DNA from: Sulfidibacter corallicola
Lineage (GTDB): Bacteria; Acidobacteriota; Holophagae; Acanthopleuribacterales; Acanthopleuribacteraceae
Direction: 5' to 3'
Assembly (NCBI RefSeq): GCF_017498545.1
Contig: NZ_CP071793.1
Location: 4,179,001-4,243,000, forward strand
DNA: 64,000 bases
Part shown: piece by piece, positions 8,528-16,885 of the stretch
How positions within the stretch are numbered: the first letter of the stretch is position 1
How the letters are laid out: the number at the start of each line of letters is the position of its first letter
The notes under the pieces: generated by a model
Database searches by the model: none
The model's input: only the letters and a program-made list of their open reading frames with translations
Told to the model about the DNA's origin: nothing
Translations under genes and position numbers: made by a program

Positions 8528-9043
8528 TTGTTAACCGGAGCAACTGGTACGCTGGACCAAATTCAAGTGCCTGGCGCCAACACCGCTCGGAAGCCGGGTT
8601 CATCACCTTCCTCCTTGACGTCATCCAACCTCAACCCCGAAGGAGGTGGCTCCTTTAAGGAGGAAGGCATCGCACCCACGGCTTCTCAGCCTGGTGAGGT
8701 TACTGCCATTCAAGACACGACCGACAACCAAGCCCCCTCAACGACCATCCAAGAAGAGCCCCAACAACTCGCCGCCAATGCGGAACTCATCGAGTCCCTG
8801 CAGGAAGAACTTCGCACGAAGGATTTGGAACGGCGCCAGGAAATCTCGCAAGATATTTCCAATCAACTCAACCGCAATATCAAACTCAAATTCAGTGTGG
8901 ATGAAGAGACCGGCACCAACGTCTTTCAGGTGATCGACCGCGAGACCGGTGATATCATCAAACGCTATCCGCCCGAAGAGTTCCTCAATTTCGTCAAAAA
9001 TTTCAAGGCAGTGTCCGGAATACTTTTCAGCGAACAGGTCTAG
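8528..9043 (+). CDS. flaG: FlaG family protein
   Basis: About 171 residues. The first ~90 residues are a low-complexity Ser/Thr/Pro/Gln linker. The C-terminal ~80 are a FlaG domain: a helix (LERRQEISQDISNQLNRNIK), then LKFSVDEETGTNVFQVID and RETGDIIKRYPPEEFLNFVK. FlaG proteins influence filament length; the molecular role is unclear. The start is debatable. An almost perfect Shine-Dalgarno (AAAGGGAGGTGA, 8511-8522) overlaps the in-frame GTG 8519 and ATG 8522, so TTG 8528, five bases after it, is the best-spaced start. Its position between fliC and fliD is the usual order. Confidence 0.85.
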   Translation: MLTGATGTLDQIQVPGANTARKPGSSPSSLTSSNLNPEGGGSFKEEGIAPTASQPGEVTAIQDTTDNQAPSTTIQEEPQQLAANAELIESLQEELRTKDLERRQEISQDISNQLNRNIKLKFSVDEETGTNVFQVIDRETGDIIKRYPPEEFLNFVKNFKAVSGILFSEQV

Positions 9044-9076
9044 GACCGGTTCGTACCGTGAATTAAAAGGTGTGAC

Positions 9077-10690
9077 ATGGCTGGGACAATCGCATTTCAA
9101 GGCTTGGCAACCGGATTGGACTATGAAGCGCTGAAAGACGCGCTTCTGGTTCGGCATGAAAATCGTGTGGCACGGATCAGCCAGTCCATTTCCGATCAAG
9201 ACAGAACCAAAGCCGGACTGTCCGATCTCAAGCGCACCTTGGACGCATTCGGAAGTATCGCATCTGATTTGGAAAGCAAGGTATTCGAAAAACGCAAGAC
9301 CGAATCATCCGATACGAGTGTCTTTACGGCTACCTCCACCAACAGCGAAGCGGCCACCGGCAATTACGAGATCTTTGTCAACCAGTTGGCTTCCAACAGT
9401 GTGGCAACTTTCGGTAGCAAGGTCGGTTCCCTGACCGAGGTCATCGGTGCCGGAACCTTGAACGTGGAACTGTCCGGAGGCGAAACCTTTTCGGTAAACC
9501 TCACGGATGCAAATTCCACGATTACGGACCTACGTCAAGCAATCAACGATCAACACGGTGACAAGCTTAACGCCAACATCGTCGAGGTTGAGTCCGGTCA
9601 ATTCCAACTTGTCGTATCCACCATTGAAACGGGCTCAGCCTCGAATATCGTGGTGGGCGCGGGACAGTCCGAAATTTCGGGATTCAACGCATCCTTCCTG
9701 ACCGACGGCGTCTCCCAGACACGCGCCGGTCTCGATGCCATCATCGAAGTCGACGGTCTCCAGAACATCACGCGGTCCAGCAACACCATCAGCGATGTGA
9801 TCGAAGGCATCACGCTCACCCTGAAAAACGAATCGGAAGTGGGCTCTCGCCAAACCTTGTCGGTCGAGACCGATTTCGACGAAATGATTTCGGGGCTGAA
9901 CGAATTCGTATCGGGTTACAACGACTTGCTGAGCCAGGTCGATCGATTGACCGATTCGGAGGAGAATGGTGTCCTGGCCGGAGATTCGAGCACCTTGGCC
10001 CTTGCACGAGAGGTCCGCAGCCTCATCACCCGCGCCGTACCCAATATCGACCAAATCAACGTACGGGACGACGGATCGACCGGCTTTACCGCCCTCTCCC
10101 AGATCGGTTTCAAGAGCGACCGCACTACCGGTGAGTTGAGTATCGACAGCGATACGCTCAAAGAAGCCCTCACCGATCATTTCGACGAAGTGAAGAATCT
10201 TTTTCTCGGCGCGACCACTTCCTCGAACAACAATGTGTCCGTCAGTTCCAACCTGACCGACCCGCCGTTTTCGGGTTCCATTACGCTCGATTCCCAAAAC
10301 GACACCGCCACCATCGACGGTCAGGTCTACAACCTGGAACGCAGCGGAAGCATTTTGAGCTTCGCCTCCGGCAGTTCCTTCAGCGGCTTGACCTTTGTCG
10401 CCGGAGCCAGTGCCACCAACATCAGTATCGAAGTTGCGGCCGGACTCGGAAGTCTCGTCGAAAGCATCGCCGACCAATACGCTGGATTCAGCGGCATCAT
10501 CGACGACCGGAGCGCTTCAATCGACGAACGAACCCGGCAACTGAACCGCGACCTGGACGCCGCGAGAAACCGCGTCGAAGACGAACGGTCTCGCCTCGAT
10601 TTCATCTTCGCCAGAGCGGAGCAGGCGGTCAGCCAATTACAAGGTCTCCAGTCCAGTTTGGGCACCCAGGCCAATCTGAATTTCGGTTAG
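9077..10690 (+). CDS. fliD: Flagellar filament capping protein FliD
   Basis: A 537-residue FliD (HAP2), which forms the filament cap and guides flagellin polymerisation. The N-terminal domain is recognisable (AFQGLATGLDYEALKDALL, then a coiled segment with RISQSISDQDRTKAGLSDLK). The middle has IDGQVYNLERSG-type strands. The C-terminal FliD domain ends in a long coiled coil (IIDDRSASIDERTRQLNRDL, RLDFIFARAEQAVSQLQGLQ). ATG 9077 follows AAAAGGTGTGAC. It is 33 bases after flaG and probably co-transcribed. The gene normally found next, fliS, is not present; a weak hairpin and an intergenic region follow. Confidence 0.93.
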   Translation: MAGTIAFQGLATGLDYEALKDALLVRHENRVARISQSISDQDRTKAGLSDLKRTLDAFGSIASDLESKVFEKRKTESSDTSVFTATSTNSEAATGNYEIFVNQLASNSVATFGSKVGSLTEVIGAGTLNVELSGGETFSVNLTDANSTITDLRQAINDQHGDKLNANIVEVESGQFQLVVSTIETGSASNIVVGAGQSEISGFNASFLTDGVSQTRAGLDAIIEVDGLQNITRSSNTISDVIEGITLTLKNESEVGSRQTLSVETDFDEMISGLNEFVSGYNDLLSQVDRLTDSEENGVLAGDSSTLALAREVRSLITRAVPNIDQINVRDDGSTGFTALSQIGFKSDRTTGELSIDSDTLKEALTDHFDEVKNLFLGATTSSNNNVSVSSNLTDPPFSGSITLDSQNDTATIDGQVYNLERSGSILSFASGSSFSGLTFVAGASATNISIEVAAGLGSLVESIADQYAGFSGIIDDRSASIDERTRQLNRDLDAARNRVEDERSRLDFIFARAEQAVSQLQGLQSSLGTQANLNFG

Positions 10691-10719
10691 GAACAGGCGC
10701 CAATTGCCGGCCTCGATTC

Positions 10720-10745
10720 GGCCCTGAAAGGGCCACAGTATTTTT
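10720..10745 (+). terminator. Weak terminator-like hairpin after fliD
   Basis: GGCCCT (10720-10725) pairs with AGGGCC (10729-10734) over a 3-base loop, with a run of five T at 10741-10745. The stem is short and the T run is six bases away, so termination is uncertain. Confidence 0.35.
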
Positions 10746-10965
10746 GAGATTTCCTTTTTTGGGGCCGAGCTTTCTGTTGTATACTTGCCGGAATGGTTGT
10801 GGTATCCCCATCGGAACGCTTGCACCCAAACCTCAATTTCCACAGCACGGCGGGTTCCTCTTTCGTTTTTTCGAACTTCTGCTCATCACACCGAGAAGTC
10901 TTGAGGTTTCCAGGGTTTTGGGATAAAAGATACGCATCCAAATTCTTTGTTTTGTTTCACGGTGA

Positions 10966-12432
10966 ATGAATATTAACAGGCTAGTCTCCATCCATGTCGG
11001 CATTGGTCAGGCCATGTTGTCAGGTCGCCCTCTCATAGCGGTTCGTTCGTTTGAAGAGGATCGACTCGAGGACATTTTCACTCGCATCGCTGACCATCTT
11101 CAGAAACAACTTTGGGTCTGGCAGACCAACAGAGGTTTGATTTCACCGCAGGGAAATGTGCCGAACACCCAAACTGCCGATCAAGCTTTGGGGCACCTAT
11201 TACAGCTCTCGGAGCCGCCACTGGTTTGGATGAAGGACATCGACCAGTGTTTCTCGGCTTCGGTGATTCGCGGCCTACGCGATATCTACTATCGCTGGCA
11301 GGGAACCGGCAGCGCTCTTTTCCTGAGTTCTCCCAACCTCATCGTTCGTCCTGAACTGGAACGGGAGATGGCGCTCATCAACCTCTCGATGCCCAATCAA
11401 GCGGAAATTCTCGACATCCTCGCGGCTTGGCAAGAAGACCATCCGGAAGCCAAAAAGCTTCCCGCGAAGTTGATTGCCGCGACCCTCAAAGGCCTCACGA
11501 GATCCGAGATCCGCCACGCTCTCACGCGCATGGCTCATCACCCGGATGAAGAAAACCCGATTCGCCAATTGCAGGAAGAGAAACGTTACCTAATCGCCAA
11601 ATCGGGAACCCTGGAATACATTCCCAAAGTGCCGGAACTGCACGAATTGGGCGGCCTTGAAAACCTCAAAGATTGGCTCAAGAAACGTCGAGAACTTCTT
11701 CTCATGGGGGAAGAGGCCAAGGAAATCACCCCCAAGGGTATTCTCTTGATGGGGGTTTCCGGATGCGGTAAATCCCTGTGTATCAAGGCCATTTCTTCAG
11801 CTTGGCAATTGCCGCTCTATCGCATGGAAATGGTCAAGATTTTCTCCGGAGCACATGGCAGTCCGGAACAAGCATTTGCCGACGCCTGTCGCTTGATGGA
11901 AGAAATGGCTCCCGCAATTCTGTGGATCGATGAAATCGAGATGGGCCTCTCCGCTGGCGGAAGCACGGCGGTCGATCCGGTCATGTCGCGTATATTCGCC
12001 TTTTTCCTGACGTGGATGCAGGAAAAGCCATCGGGCTTGTTTGTCGCGGCCACCGCCAACAGGATCGATCTGCTCCCGGCCGAAATGATTCGCAAAGGTC
12101 GTTTCGACCAGGTCTTCTTCGTCGACCTGCCTGGTGTGGGAGAACGACGACACATTTTTGACATTCACCTCAAAAAACGGGGTTACGACTCCGACCGCTT
12201 CAATCTGGACGTCTTCGCGGACGGTACCGAGGGTTGGAACGGCGCTGAAATCGAACAATGCGTCATTGCCGCCATAACGAGTGCGGCAATGGAACAACGA
12301 GATCTTGAACTCAAAGACATGTACGCCGCGCGGAAACAAATTGTGCCCATTTCCACGACTATGGAAGAGCAAGTTCGCCATATCCGAAATTGGGCCTACG
12401 AACGCGCGGTAAAAGCCTCAGCAGATGAGTGA
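10966..12432 (+). CDS. Ycf46-like AAA+ ATPase
   Basis: A 488-residue protein matching the cyanobacterial/plastid Ycf46 family. The N-terminal ~240 residues are a degenerate AAA-like domain without a Walker A (ALGHLLQLSEPPLVWMKDID, ELEREMALINLSMPNQAEI). The C-terminal AAA+ module has Walker A GVSGCGKS (about 262-269), Walker B AILWIDEIE (about 320-328) and RKGRFDQVFFVDLP as the second region of homology. Its role is poorly defined; in cyanobacteria it has been linked to photosynthesis and CO2 use, which cannot apply directly here. ATG 10966 has only a weak ribosome site (GGTGA immediately before it), so expression may be low or the start may be ATG 11014. An aminotransferase gene follows 24 bases later and is likely co-transcribed. 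Confidence 0.8.
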   Translation: MNINRLVSIHVGIGQAMLSGRPLIAVRSFEEDRLEDIFTRIADHLQKQLWVWQTNRGLISPQGNVPNTQTADQALGHLLQLSEPPLVWMKDIDQCFSASVIRGLRDIYYRWQGTGSALFLSSPNLIVRPELEREMALINLSMPNQAEILDILAAWQEDHPEAKKLPAKLIAATLKGLTRSEIRHALTRMAHHPDEENPIRQLQEEKRYLIAKSGTLEYIPKVPELHELGGLENLKDWLKKRRELLLMGEEAKEITPKGILLMGVSGCGKSLCIKAISSAWQLPLYRMEMVKIFSGAHGSPEQAFADACRLMEEMAPAILWIDEIEMGLSAGGSTAVDPVMSRIFAFFLTWMQEKPSGLFVAATANRIDLLPAEMIRKGRFDQVFFVDLPGVGERRHIFDIHLKKRGYDSDRFNLDVFADGTEGWNGAEIEQCVIAAITSAAMEQRDLELKDMYAARKQIVPISTTMEEQVRHIRNWAYERAVKASADE

Positions 12433-12456
12433 AAAATTTAGGACAAGGGTTCATCG

Positions 12457-14583
12457 ATGAATACATATCGAAAAAAGAATTATCGCGGAAAACGGAGCTA
12501 CAGTGGTCGGCCACACAGACGACCGGTCGACAACTACCACCAGCCTCTTCCGCCAGATGCCGAGTCAATTCCCTACGCGCGTCACACGTTGACGAAGCCG
12601 GACGTGGAAGCCGTCGTGGAAGCGCTTCTCTCCGGAACGCTGACACAAGGCAAGGAGTTGGAGCGCTTCGAGGCACTCCTCTCCAAGTTGACGCACAGCG
12701 ATCACGCCATCGCCTTGAACTCGGGGACCGCGGCAGTCCACGCCGCCTTGGCATGTCTCAAACTCGAACCGGAAGACGAAGTCATCACCTCCACGATGAA
12801 TTTCTCCAGCATTACCAACATGGTTCGCCTGGTTGGTGCGAAGCCGGTTCTGGTGGACTGCGATCCCAACACCCTGACGATGAACGTGGAAGCGGCGAAA
12901 GCGGCCATCACGGATCACACCAAGGCGATCTTCACCAACAACTTCGGTGGGCACCCTTCGGATCTTCAAGCGCTGCGGGAAATATGTGACGAACACAACC
13001 TGGTGCTCATCGAAGATGCCTGTCACGGTCTTGGCGGGAAATACCGCGGCCATTACGTAGGCAATCAGGCGGACATCACCTGCTTTTCGTTTCATCCCTC
13101 AAAGGCGATCACGACGTGCGAGGGTGGCGCCATCACCACCAACAACCGCGCAATCGCGGATTGGATTCGCCTGTTTCGCCAGCAGGGCATTCAAAAGGAC
13201 CGCCGTTTCTTCACTTCAAACGAACAGTACCCTGGTTTCTACCAGGAACTCCAGTTCCTCGGCATGAACTACCGCATGAGCGAAGTGCACGCAGCCCTGG
13301 GACGAAGTCAATTGACCCGGTTGGATCGCCACATCGAACGACGGCGCTCGATCGCCCAGGTCTACTACCAGAAGTTGGGCACCATCGAGGAATTGAAGCT
13401 GCCGTTCGTGGCGGATTGGGCAGACAACGCATTCCACCTGTTTCCAATTCAATTCGTCGGCGTTCTCGAAAACAGCCGAAACGATTTCTACAACGAACTT
13501 CAAAGCAACAACATCAATTGCCAGGTTCACTACGTTCCCGTGCACCGGATGCCCCTGTATGCGGGAAGCCTCGGTTCACCCACCGATTTCCCGAATGCGG
13601 AAACCTATTTTTCACGCTGCCTGAGCATGCCCCTGTTCCCCGACCTCTCCTATAAAGAGATCGAACGGATCACCGATCTGCTGATCAAGCAAATCAACGG
13701 CAAGCTCCAGGACATGAAGGTCCGGGTCCCCGGCGAGAGCGAGGACATCGAACCCGTCGAGAATCTACCCGTGGCCGCCGAGGATGGATCGGACGATCAG
13801 TCCTCCGCCAGCGACATCGATATGGAAGATAGCTTCGAGGGCATGTCCGACGACGAGGCCGAAGATTCCCTGTTCCAGGAGACGTTTGACGACGAGGACG
13901 AGGACTTCGACCAGGGGGACGAAATGGAGGACAGCTTGACCGGAGAGGACGAAGGTCTCGACGGTGAAGAAGGCGAGGATGTGGCCGGTTTGGATTCGAG
14001 CGGAACCGACACGGCCGCCCAAGGTTCTCCAGAAGTCGCCGAGGCCCCCGTGGGATCTCCCAAGGAAGCGCCCGTAACTCCGGAAAGCACTCTTGATCGG
14101 GTGGAACCGACGGAAGAGGCTCAACCCGAACCGACGAAAACGGACAACAAAAACGAGAGTTTCTCCCAGAAAGCTGTGGAGGAAACCAAGGCGAACCGTG
14201 ATGCGGTCGCGGGAGCCCAGAAAGCGGAAGAGAAATCCGAAGGCGATTCTTCGGACGATTCGGAATCGGCACCGCCGGCAAAGAAAAGCCGGAGCGCCGG
14301 CCGATTGCGCAAAGTCCCCAAGAAATCGGACGAGGAAGAAGGTGAAGAAGCACCTCCTCCGAAGCCGAAGCGGGCAACACGTAGTCGCACGCGAAAAGCG
14401 CCCGCCAAGGATGCGGAAAAGGGCTCGGAAGCCTCCGAATCGGAAGGCAAGCCAGTAGCCAAGAAGACGCGCAGCACACGAGCTCGCAAGCCGGCCAAAC
14501 CCAAGGAATCGTCCTCCGGCGATGCTGCCAAGGCAGAGAAGCCCAGCCGCAAGTCAAAAAAGGAAGATTCTTCCGAATCCTGA
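12457..14583 (+). CDS. DegT/DnrJ-type PLP aminotransferase with long charged C-terminal tail
   Basis: A 708-residue protein. Residues about 35-415 are a complete sugar aminotransferase of the DegT/DnrJ/EryC1 (PseC-like) type: YARHTLTKPDVEAVVEALLS, then ALNSGTAAVHAALACL, LIEDACHGLGGKY for cofactor contact, and FHPSKAITTCEGG with the Schiff-base lysine near 215. Such enzymes transfer an amino group to a nucleotide keto-sugar. The N-terminus is basic (YRKKNYRGKRSYSGRPHRR). From about residue 420 there are some 290 extra residues: first very acidic (DDEDEDFDQGDEMEDS), then Ser/Pro/Glu-rich, then histone-H1-like basic repeats (RATRSRTRKAPAK, KKTRSTRARKPAKPK). Ordinary members are about 370-400 residues. 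The codon pattern stays regular, so the tail appears to be real coding sequence. Proximity to flagellin hints at filament glycosylation, which is inference only. Confidence 0.85.
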   Translation: MNTYRKKNYRGKRSYSGRPHRRPVDNYHQPLPPDAESIPYARHTLTKPDVEAVVEALLSGTLTQGKELERFEALLSKLTHSDHAIALNSGTAAVHAALACLKLEPEDEVITSTMNFSSITNMVRLVGAKPVLVDCDPNTLTMNVEAAKAAITDHTKAIFTNNFGGHPSDLQALREICDEHNLVLIEDACHGLGGKYRGHYVGNQADITCFSFHPSKAITTCEGGAITTNNRAIADWIRLFRQQGIQKDRRFFTSNEQYPGFYQELQFLGMNYRMSEVHAALGRSQLTRLDRHIERRRSIAQVYYQKLGTIEELKLPFVADWADNAFHLFPIQFVGVLENSRNDFYNELQSNNINCQVHYVPVHRMPLYAGSLGSPTDFPNAETYFSRCLSMPLFPDLSYKEIERITDLLIKQINGKLQDMKVRVPGESEDIEPVENLPVAAEDGSDDQSSASDIDMEDSFEGMSDDEAEDSLFQETFDDEDEDFDQGDEMEDSLTGEDEGLDGEEGEDVAGLDSSGTDTAAQGSPEVAEAPVGSPKEAPVTPESTLDRVEPTEEAQPEPTKTDNKNESFSQKAVEETKANRDAVAGAQKAEEKSEGDSSDDSESAPPAKKSRSAGRLRKVPKKSDEEEGEEAPPPKPKRATRSRTRKAPAKDAEKGSEASESEGKPVAKKTRSTRARKPAKPKESSSGDAAKAEKPSRKSKKEDSSES

Positions 14584-14591
14584 TCAATCGG

Positions 14592-14617
14592 AAGGCCGGG
14601 ACCCTCCCGGCCTTTTT
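14592..14617 (+). terminator. Rho-independent terminator after the tailed aminotransferase
   Basis: AAGGCCGGGA (14592-14601) pairs perfectly with TCCCGGCCTT (14605-14614) over a 3-base loop, and the run of five T (14613-14617) closes it. It lies nine bases after the stop codon. Confidence 0.85.
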
Positions 14618-14770
14618 CATTTCTGGGTCTTGATGGTCAATCTTTCACCAATGAAGCGGCTGCAGTCACGCGTCAGGTGGCGAATGTGTAAACCCATGCA
14701 GCGCAAAGATCGTAACAACCAAGGTATTGCAGGCGGCATATATCGAGTTAGGAAGAATGGAGGGAACCAG

Positions 14771-16300
14771 ATGCACCAGAGATGGTTGCTAGGACTATTA
14801 ATTCTAATTTCGGCCCAAGCCTTGGCTCAGGATGCCAAGCCCCTGAGCCTCACCGAAGCGCTGAAGACGGCGGTAGAACGAAACCTGGATATTGAGCTCC
14901 AACGTGTCACGATCGAGTCACAGCGCATCTCTCTGGACCTCACCAGGGCCAAATACGAGCCGACCGTCACTGCAGATTCCTCGATCGCCAGTCAAGACAA
15001 CCGAGTCGAAAACACGAACCAAGGTCAAGTAGGCGCCAACTTCAACCGGGAAACCAAAAGACTGAACTCCGCCTACAGCAAGACACACGATTTCGGTCTG
15101 ACGTACCGAGTTGATTTCAACAACTCGGTGAGAAAAAGTGGTGCCGCCAACGAAGCCCTATTCGGCACCACCTATACGTCGTCCATCAATTTCTCCATCG
15201 AGCAGCAGCTCTTGAGAGGGTTTGGATTCGACGAAAGCGTGTATCGCAAAGACCAGTTCGTGGCCAAAGGGAACTATCAATCGAGTCTCGAGGATCTAAA
15301 GATCCAAGTCGAAACCGTCCTCCTGAACACGGAAGACGCCTATTGGAACCTGGTCGCCTCCATCGAGGAACTCAAAGTCGCCCAGCAAAGCCTCGACCTC
15401 GCCAAGCAGCTCTACGAACAAAACAAGGTGAAAATCGAGGTGGGAACCCTGGCTCCCATCGAATTGGTCAACACCGAAGCAACGGTGGCGAGCCGTGAAA
15501 ACGACATCGTCACCAAGGAAAACAGCGTTCGCGCGGCGGAAGACGCCCTGAAAAAGGTGATGAACCTGCCGGTCGAGCAATGGCGACACTCACTCAAGCC
15601 CAGTGACGAGTTGAAGATCATCGAAACGACCCCCAACCTCGAAGCGGACTATCAGAAAGCGCTGGATGCCCGTCCCGAGTCCATCAAGAATCGAATCGCC
15701 ATGGACAACGCCAAGGCCGAACTGAAGTTCCAAAAGAACCAGCTCCTGCCCGAACTGAAGCTGACGGGCGGCTACGGTTCGAGCGCCAACAGCTCGAACG
15801 ACGTGGAATTCCCCGAAGACGCACCTCCCCAAATCATCGGCACCGGTTCCTTCACCGACGCGCTCTCGGATACGGCAGCTTTCGACCTTCCCGGTTGGAG
15901 TGTCGGTCTCGAACTCAGTTGGACCCCGTTCAACCGACAGGCCAAGCTCAACCAAACCCAGGCCGAGGTCACCCTGCGCCAACGCGAGTTGGAAACGGAA
16001 CAGAGCCAAATCGTAATTCTCGAAGAGGTTCGTGCGGCAATTCGCGACCTGGAAACGAACCAAAAATCGATCAAAGCCAATGAAAAGACGCTCAAGTTTC
16101 GCGAGGAGAACCTGAAAGCCGAAGAGCAGAAGTTCCAAAACGGTCTCTCGACCAACTACCGCGTTTCGGAAGTTCAGGAAGAGCTGGCCCAAGCGCGCAA
16201 CTCGCTGATTCAAAGCAGGGTCAACTACAAGAAAGCGGTCACCAAATACCACAAGGCGCTGGGGCAGCTCAACCAGATGCACAACATCTCCGTCCAGTAG
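14771..16300 (+). CDS. TolC-family outer-membrane efflux protein
   Basis: A 509-residue outer-membrane channel component of the TolC/OEP family. ATG 14771 follows GGAGGGAAC, and translation from there gives a signal peptide (MHQRWLLGLLILISAQALAQ). Two OEP repeats are visible. The first includes LSLTEALKTAVERNLDIELQ and long helical segments (VAQQSLDLAKQLYEQNKVKI, LAPIELVNTEATVASRENDI). The second includes NRIAMDNAKAELKFQKNQLL and YRVSEVQEELAQARNSLIQS. It would supply the exit duct for an RND or ABC exporter. The RND adaptor and permeases at 22310-30476 are on the other strand with no outer-membrane gene of their own, so this channel is a candidate partner by inference. A terminator follows immediately. 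Confidence 0.9.
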   Translation: MHQRWLLGLLILISAQALAQDAKPLSLTEALKTAVERNLDIELQRVTIESQRISLDLTRAKYEPTVTADSSIASQDNRVENTNQGQVGANFNRETKRLNSAYSKTHDFGLTYRVDFNNSVRKSGAANEALFGTTYTSSINFSIEQQLLRGFGFDESVYRKDQFVAKGNYQSSLEDLKIQVETVLLNTEDAYWNLVASIEELKVAQQSLDLAKQLYEQNKVKIEVGTLAPIELVNTEATVASRENDIVTKENSVRAAEDALKKVMNLPVEQWRHSLKPSDELKIIETTPNLEADYQKALDARPESIKNRIAMDNAKAELKFQKNQLLPELKLTGGYGSSANSSNDVEFPEDAPPQIIGTGSFTDALSDTAAFDLPGWSVGLELSWTPFNRQAKLNQTQAEVTLRQRELETEQSQIVILEEVRAAIRDLETNQKSIKANEKTLKFREENLKAEEQKFQNGLSTNYRVSEVQEELAQARNSLIQSRVNYKKAVTKYHKALGQLNQMHNISVQ

Positions 16301-16323
16301 TTTTCCCCGCAAGGTTCTCGATT

Positions 16324-16358
16324 AAAAAAGCCTCCCTACCGATGGGGAGGCTTTTTTT
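16324..16358 (+). terminator. Rho-independent terminator after the TolC-family gene
   Basis: GCCTCCC (16330-16336) pairs with GGGAGGC (16345-16351) over an 8-base loop. Six A precede and seven T follow, so it could act in both directions. Confidence 0.85.
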
Positions 16359-16422
16359 ATGCTGTCCCGACCGCCTCGATCGCGATAAAGTGAAAGAGAC
16401 AGCAAACGAGGAAAGGCAGAAG

Positions 16423-16740
16423 ATGGAACCCAACGATTTTGTCATCCTACACCTATTGGAACCCAAGGAACTGTTTTGGGGCCGGCTCATCCGGCTCGAC
16501 GCCGCCGGCGCCGTCATCCGCGGTATCGATTTGAAACAGGTAGACAGTTACAAATACGAACTGAAGGCGACGTCACGCAGCATTTTCCCCCAAACCGTGT
16601 TCTACCCCATGCGGCGCATCATGCAAATCGCAAAGGACGAGTGGGTCGACGACATCCCCTCGATCGCGGACGGCATGCTCCAATACGCGGAAATCTCCCG
16701 CGACGAACTGTTGTGCGAAGACGAGGCCCACTTCGCCTGA
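16423..16740 (+). CDS. Small conserved protein of unknown function
   Basis: A 105-residue cytoplasmic protein. ATG 16423 is chosen because CGAGGAAAGG lies just upstream; the longer frame from 16342 would overlap the preceding terminator. The sequence looks like a compact beta-rich (SH3/Hfq-like) fold: NDFVILHLLEPKELFWGRLI, AAGAVIRGIDLKQVDSYKYE, then QTVFYPMRRIMQIAKDEW and an acidic C-terminus. I cannot name a function. It stands alone between two strong terminators. Confidence 0.65.
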   Translation: MEPNDFVILHLLEPKELFWGRLIRLDAAGAVIRGIDLKQVDSYKYELKATSRSIFPQTVFYPMRRIMQIAKDEWVDDIPSIADGMLQYAEISRDELLCEDEAHFA

Positions 16741-16828
16741 CCCCCCTCCTTTTGACACCTTGCACGGGCGCCCACATTCCGGCATCAGCGAAGGCAATCC
16801 CAGAATGGCCGGTTGCCTTTGTCCAAAT

Positions 16829-16861
16829 AAAAAAGCGGAGCCGGTTGGCTCCGCTTTTTTA
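16829..16861. terminator. Bidirectional terminator between convergent genes
   Basis: GCGGAGCC (16835-16842) and GGCTCCGC (16847-16854) form a perfect 8-base-pair stem with a GGTT loop, flanked by six A and at least six T. It sits between the plus-strand small protein and the minus-strand TPR gene and can serve both. Confidence 0.85.
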
Positions 16862-16885
16862 TTTGTTCCTTGTGAAATCGGTTGA

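Noticed and set aside
12457..14583. Possibility that the aminotransferase tail is a separate downstream gene joined by a frameshift
   Set aside because: The frame is continuous, there is no ribosome site or start at the junction near 13710, and composition changes gradually rather than at one point.
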